NCBI GenBank assembly: GCA_013396635.1
Contig: WBMW01003919.1
Coordinates: 1,769,357 to 1,833,356 of the forward strand
Length of the DNA: 64,000 nucleotides
Origin: Penelope pileata
Taxonomy: Eukaryota; Chordata; Aves; Galliformes; Cracidae
Reading direction: 5' to 3'
In this document: positions 60,902 to 64,000 of the stretch, piece after piece
How the letters are laid out: every line of letters begins with the position of its first letter
Position numbering within the stretch: position 1 is the stretch's first letter
Made by a program: the position numbers and the translations under genes
The notes under the pieces: model-generated
The model's database searches: none
The model's input: the letters and a program-made list of their open reading frames with translations, nothing else
Told to the model about the DNA's origin: nothing

Positions 60902-63900
60902 TTTAATGGAAACAGCTGCAAATAAAGTGTGAACAGGTGGGCTAAGTTATGGGAGGTTTGCTCATTGGCAAACAAGCCTTCAGCCCAGTGGGGCTCTGCT
61001 CACAACAGCTGGAGCTGATCAGGGCCTGGGCTGGAGGGTGCAGAGCTGGAGCAGCCCCAGAGCAAGCACCGGCTCTCAGTGCTGGTGACCCTAACAGCCC
61101 CTTTCTCCACCCACATACTGCCCTTACAAGGACAGAATAACTTTACCAGCTGGATTTAGCTCCCACACCAGTGGAGGATTGCATGCAGTTGGCACATGAG
61201 AAGGAGAGAAAAAAGGTGCAGAGGGAAGCAGGTGGTGCCAATTGCTTTCTTTTCCCATCAGACAGAGCCCACCTCCCTGTGCAGGGCACCTGAGTGCCTG
61301 CGAGCTGCTTCAGCCTCAGGCAGCAAACAGAGTGCTCCATGCCAGCTTCCCACAGATGAGCACACAGCACCTTTGCATTTCAGCAGTCATGGATGCATCA
61401 AAGGGCATATCTGGTGTTGAAGGCTATTGTGTTTTTTTTTTTTCTTCCCCTAAGCAGCAGTTGAACTTGTTGCTTTCAATGAAGTAACTTGACTTTCAAA
61501 GGTGGTGAAACCCATAAAGTCTCTGAAAGGTTCAGGACTTCAGAAAACCAGGCTATTTCTTTTAAGTTGTAGCTATTAACATGGATAATTTTTTTAAAAA
61601 AATCTTGTTTGAGTTCAGCAGATTTATTAAGGAGACATTTCATAGTCTATCCTAGCACTTGATCCCTTCAAATCAATGTTAAACCTATCACTTTCACCAG
61701 AAGTACATTTGCTCCAAACTGGAAAGTGAAAATCTCATTTATTTAATCACTGAACGTAGTTCTTGTAAGGTGATGTTCTGACTTGTGATACAGTACATGT
61801 GCTAGAAATTAACTGGAAACTATTTTTAAATATTCAGTATTCTGCGTGATAGTATCAGTGATCAAAGATGCAGAGAAATTCTACTTATTAATTAATAACC
61901 CAGGCTTTAAACCAGAGATGAGGAGAAACCAGAAATAGGAAACTGTCATTCACGGAACATAAATCACAATTTTCTATTTCTTTTCCCACCTAGCTAATCA
62001 CAAACAGCAATGAATCATGGACAAAAAAAACTTAACAACTTCTTGGGGGAAAAAAATCATTGCCAAAATGGCCTATTTAGCCAATTGATAGCAACAGCAC
62101 AAAGAACATTATGTAAACTTCAGTTTTCCAACTGATTACTGTAACATGGAAGGCAAGAAACTAGGAAAGAAAAGGGAGGGGATTCATGATATTTTTTGTG
62201 GCAAAACCTGGAAAAAAGGGAAACTGAAAATCCCCTTCTAACTTATATTGATGTTGGTAGTCACCGCAGTTTTTGCAAGCTGTATGAATTTTTATCACAG
62301 ATCATTCACATACAAACATTTACTTTCTCACTGGACATTTTTCCTCCAATGAATGTGTACTGAAGCAGAAGGTTATAAGTTAATTGCTATTGTCGTTTCC
62401 ACTCAGTTACTGCCTACACCAAAGCTGTCATGCATTAGAGGCAAGAGAGAGAGAACCACGACTGCTAATGGTGAATTTCCTGGCTTTTACAGCTGTGACA
62501 AAACATTATCATTCTGTAATCACTGCTTTTCATGCAAAATAGCTCCAACAGCAGCAAAATCCTGATGCAAAGTATTTTTAAGTATCAGCTTAGTGATGGC
62601 AAGGATTAGGCACTTAAGCACTGCTTAAGTTTCCAGCAAGCAGGTGTACCTGGGAACTTACGCCAAGCGAGGGCTGACCTTCCACTGCAGTGGGAAAGAG
62701 GCTTCTCTGAGGCTCTCGAGGGGCTGCACTCCATGCAGGCAGCAAGGTGGTGCTGAGAAAGGCAAAGAGGAGGCCTGATCCTGAGCAGCAGGGGACTGGG
62801 CACTTCTCTACGATGGGCATTCATGGTTTGGGGACCAGGAATCTTGGCAATTGTCAAGAACACACAAAATCCAAGTTTATACCTCACGTTTCTAAACTCA
62901 AGGTATCCTTGGAGCACTCATGGCACTGTGTTGCTCCCTGGCTGTTTGAATATTGAAGCTGTTTGTATTGCATGGCAAACCCCATGGGTTAGAACACCTC
63001 TTGGGGTGAGATGTGTGTCCTCCTGGGGAAGGGGAACACATGCACTCAAATCTCAGTTCATAAAGAAGAAACTTAACCCCTAAGCCAGATCAGTGCTCCA
63101 GCCTCTTGGGAGATGAGTTTCCTCCTCAGACTCCACAAATCCAGCTCATGGTTTCCTTACAGCAGCCTAGATTCCACTCTTACTATTCTGTGAACTACCT
63201 AATATAAACTCAAATGAAATGTATTACATATGCTTAACTTGGGTAGTTTCTTTTTTGCTAAGACTAGTGAAAGGTGTCAAATTTATGAATAGTTTTGACC
63301 ATTCTCCTTCATGAATATTTCAACAGAAAAAAATGGACACCAATTCTACAGCTGAATCTGTCCCTGCGTTCCAACCCCAATGTGGTATTTTCCTCTCTCT
63401 ACCACTGCTCAGCCCTGAAACAAAGTAATCTGAGATACAGAGCACAGGAGGAGGAGAAATCACAGTGTTAATGGATCATAACAGCAGATAATTACTCATC
63501 AATTAATTATTATATTAATAGGTCCACAGCTACCAAACCTGCAATCATTGAGCAGCAGCCCGGTCTACCTATCCAGCTGTGCCTACCCAACAATGGATCG
63601 CACAGTTTCAGATATGGACATTTTTGTATGGTATTTGCAAATCCCACAGATGGAATTTCAGAGTGGGATTTGTTACTTTTAATCACACTAGGCAAGTACC
63701 CACAGTCCCAATACCTCTGCTCATGTGTAACCTTCACTCCACACAGCAGGCTCTCTCCCATCTGCAGACATTTGTATGACTCGCTTAAATTTCCTTTCTG
63801 CAGAAACCACTACTGCTCACAGCAGAATTTTGGTGAGACACAGGTCTTCTAAGTTTATTAGAGATGTATTTCTATGGCTCAGCAGCTCTTTCCCCTTAGG

Positions 63901-64000
63901 TAACTCAGACATGATCCTTTCCCTGGAAATGAAGCATGAAAGTGCAGGAAACTATTCACAGCTTGCTGACTGCAATTCCTTGGGTGCGTGAGCCAAACTA
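60902..64000. other. Non-coding stretch to the window end, no gene recognised
   Basis: AT-rich sequence with a 12-base T run at 61432-61443. No exon, RNA gene or repeat was recognised. Confidence 0.5.

Noticed and set aside
1..64000. CRISPR array, prokaryotic operon or phage-defence system
   Set aside because: Short direct repeats are isolated or tandem without spacers. Repeat content, stop density and CpG depletion indicate vertebrate nuclear DNA.

Overview
The window looks like nuclear DNA from a bird. It is AT-leaning, CpG-poor, rich in stop codons in all frames, and carries avian-type repeats. Several CR1 LINE copies end in the typical CR1 3' tail (ATTCTATGATTCTATGA or decayed forms). 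One hAT DNA transposon has an exact 8-bp target-site duplication. Two LTRs of endogenous-retrovirus type are present. The order of bird cannot be fixed from this sequence alone. I could recognise no host protein-coding exon, rRNA, functional tRNA, CRISPR array or prokaryotic operon. The many short open frames lack recognisable domains, splice context or codon bias, and look like chance frames in non-coding DNA. The window is best read as intergenic or deep-intronic sequence.

Layout: 1-4593 is unique-looking sequence with GC-rich patches near 3.1-3.6 kb. A minus-strand CR1 3' scrap lies at about 4594-4673. At 5458-5598 a tRNA-like segment is joined to a CR1 3' tail (possible SINE). About 23 kb of mostly repeat-poor sequence follows, with an A12/G12 homopolymer junction (15989), a 13-bp inverted repeat enclosing TAATTA motifs (13209-13324) and a polypyrimidine tract (26442-26555). 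A complete but dead hAT element occupies 28545-29389 and holds the decayed C-terminal part of a transposase. A minus-strand internal CR1 fragment lies at about 36767-37045, a plus-strand CR1 3' end at about 41174-41495, and a (CA)n microsatellite near 48.95 kb.

The largest element is a 5'-truncated CR1 at about 49176-50228. It still reads through the end of the reverse-transcriptase domain, with one frameshift near 49911. A minus-strand solo LTR lies at about 55362-55946. A plus-strand solo LTR at 60231-60897 has two sets of ~47-bp tandem duplications in its U3 part.

The elements do not form a pathway. They are independent insertions of different ages. The most useful leads are the tRNA/CR1 composite, the architecture of the 60.2-kb LTR, the intact-boundary hAT copy, and two or three short structured or TAAT-rich segments that could be conserved regulatory elements.
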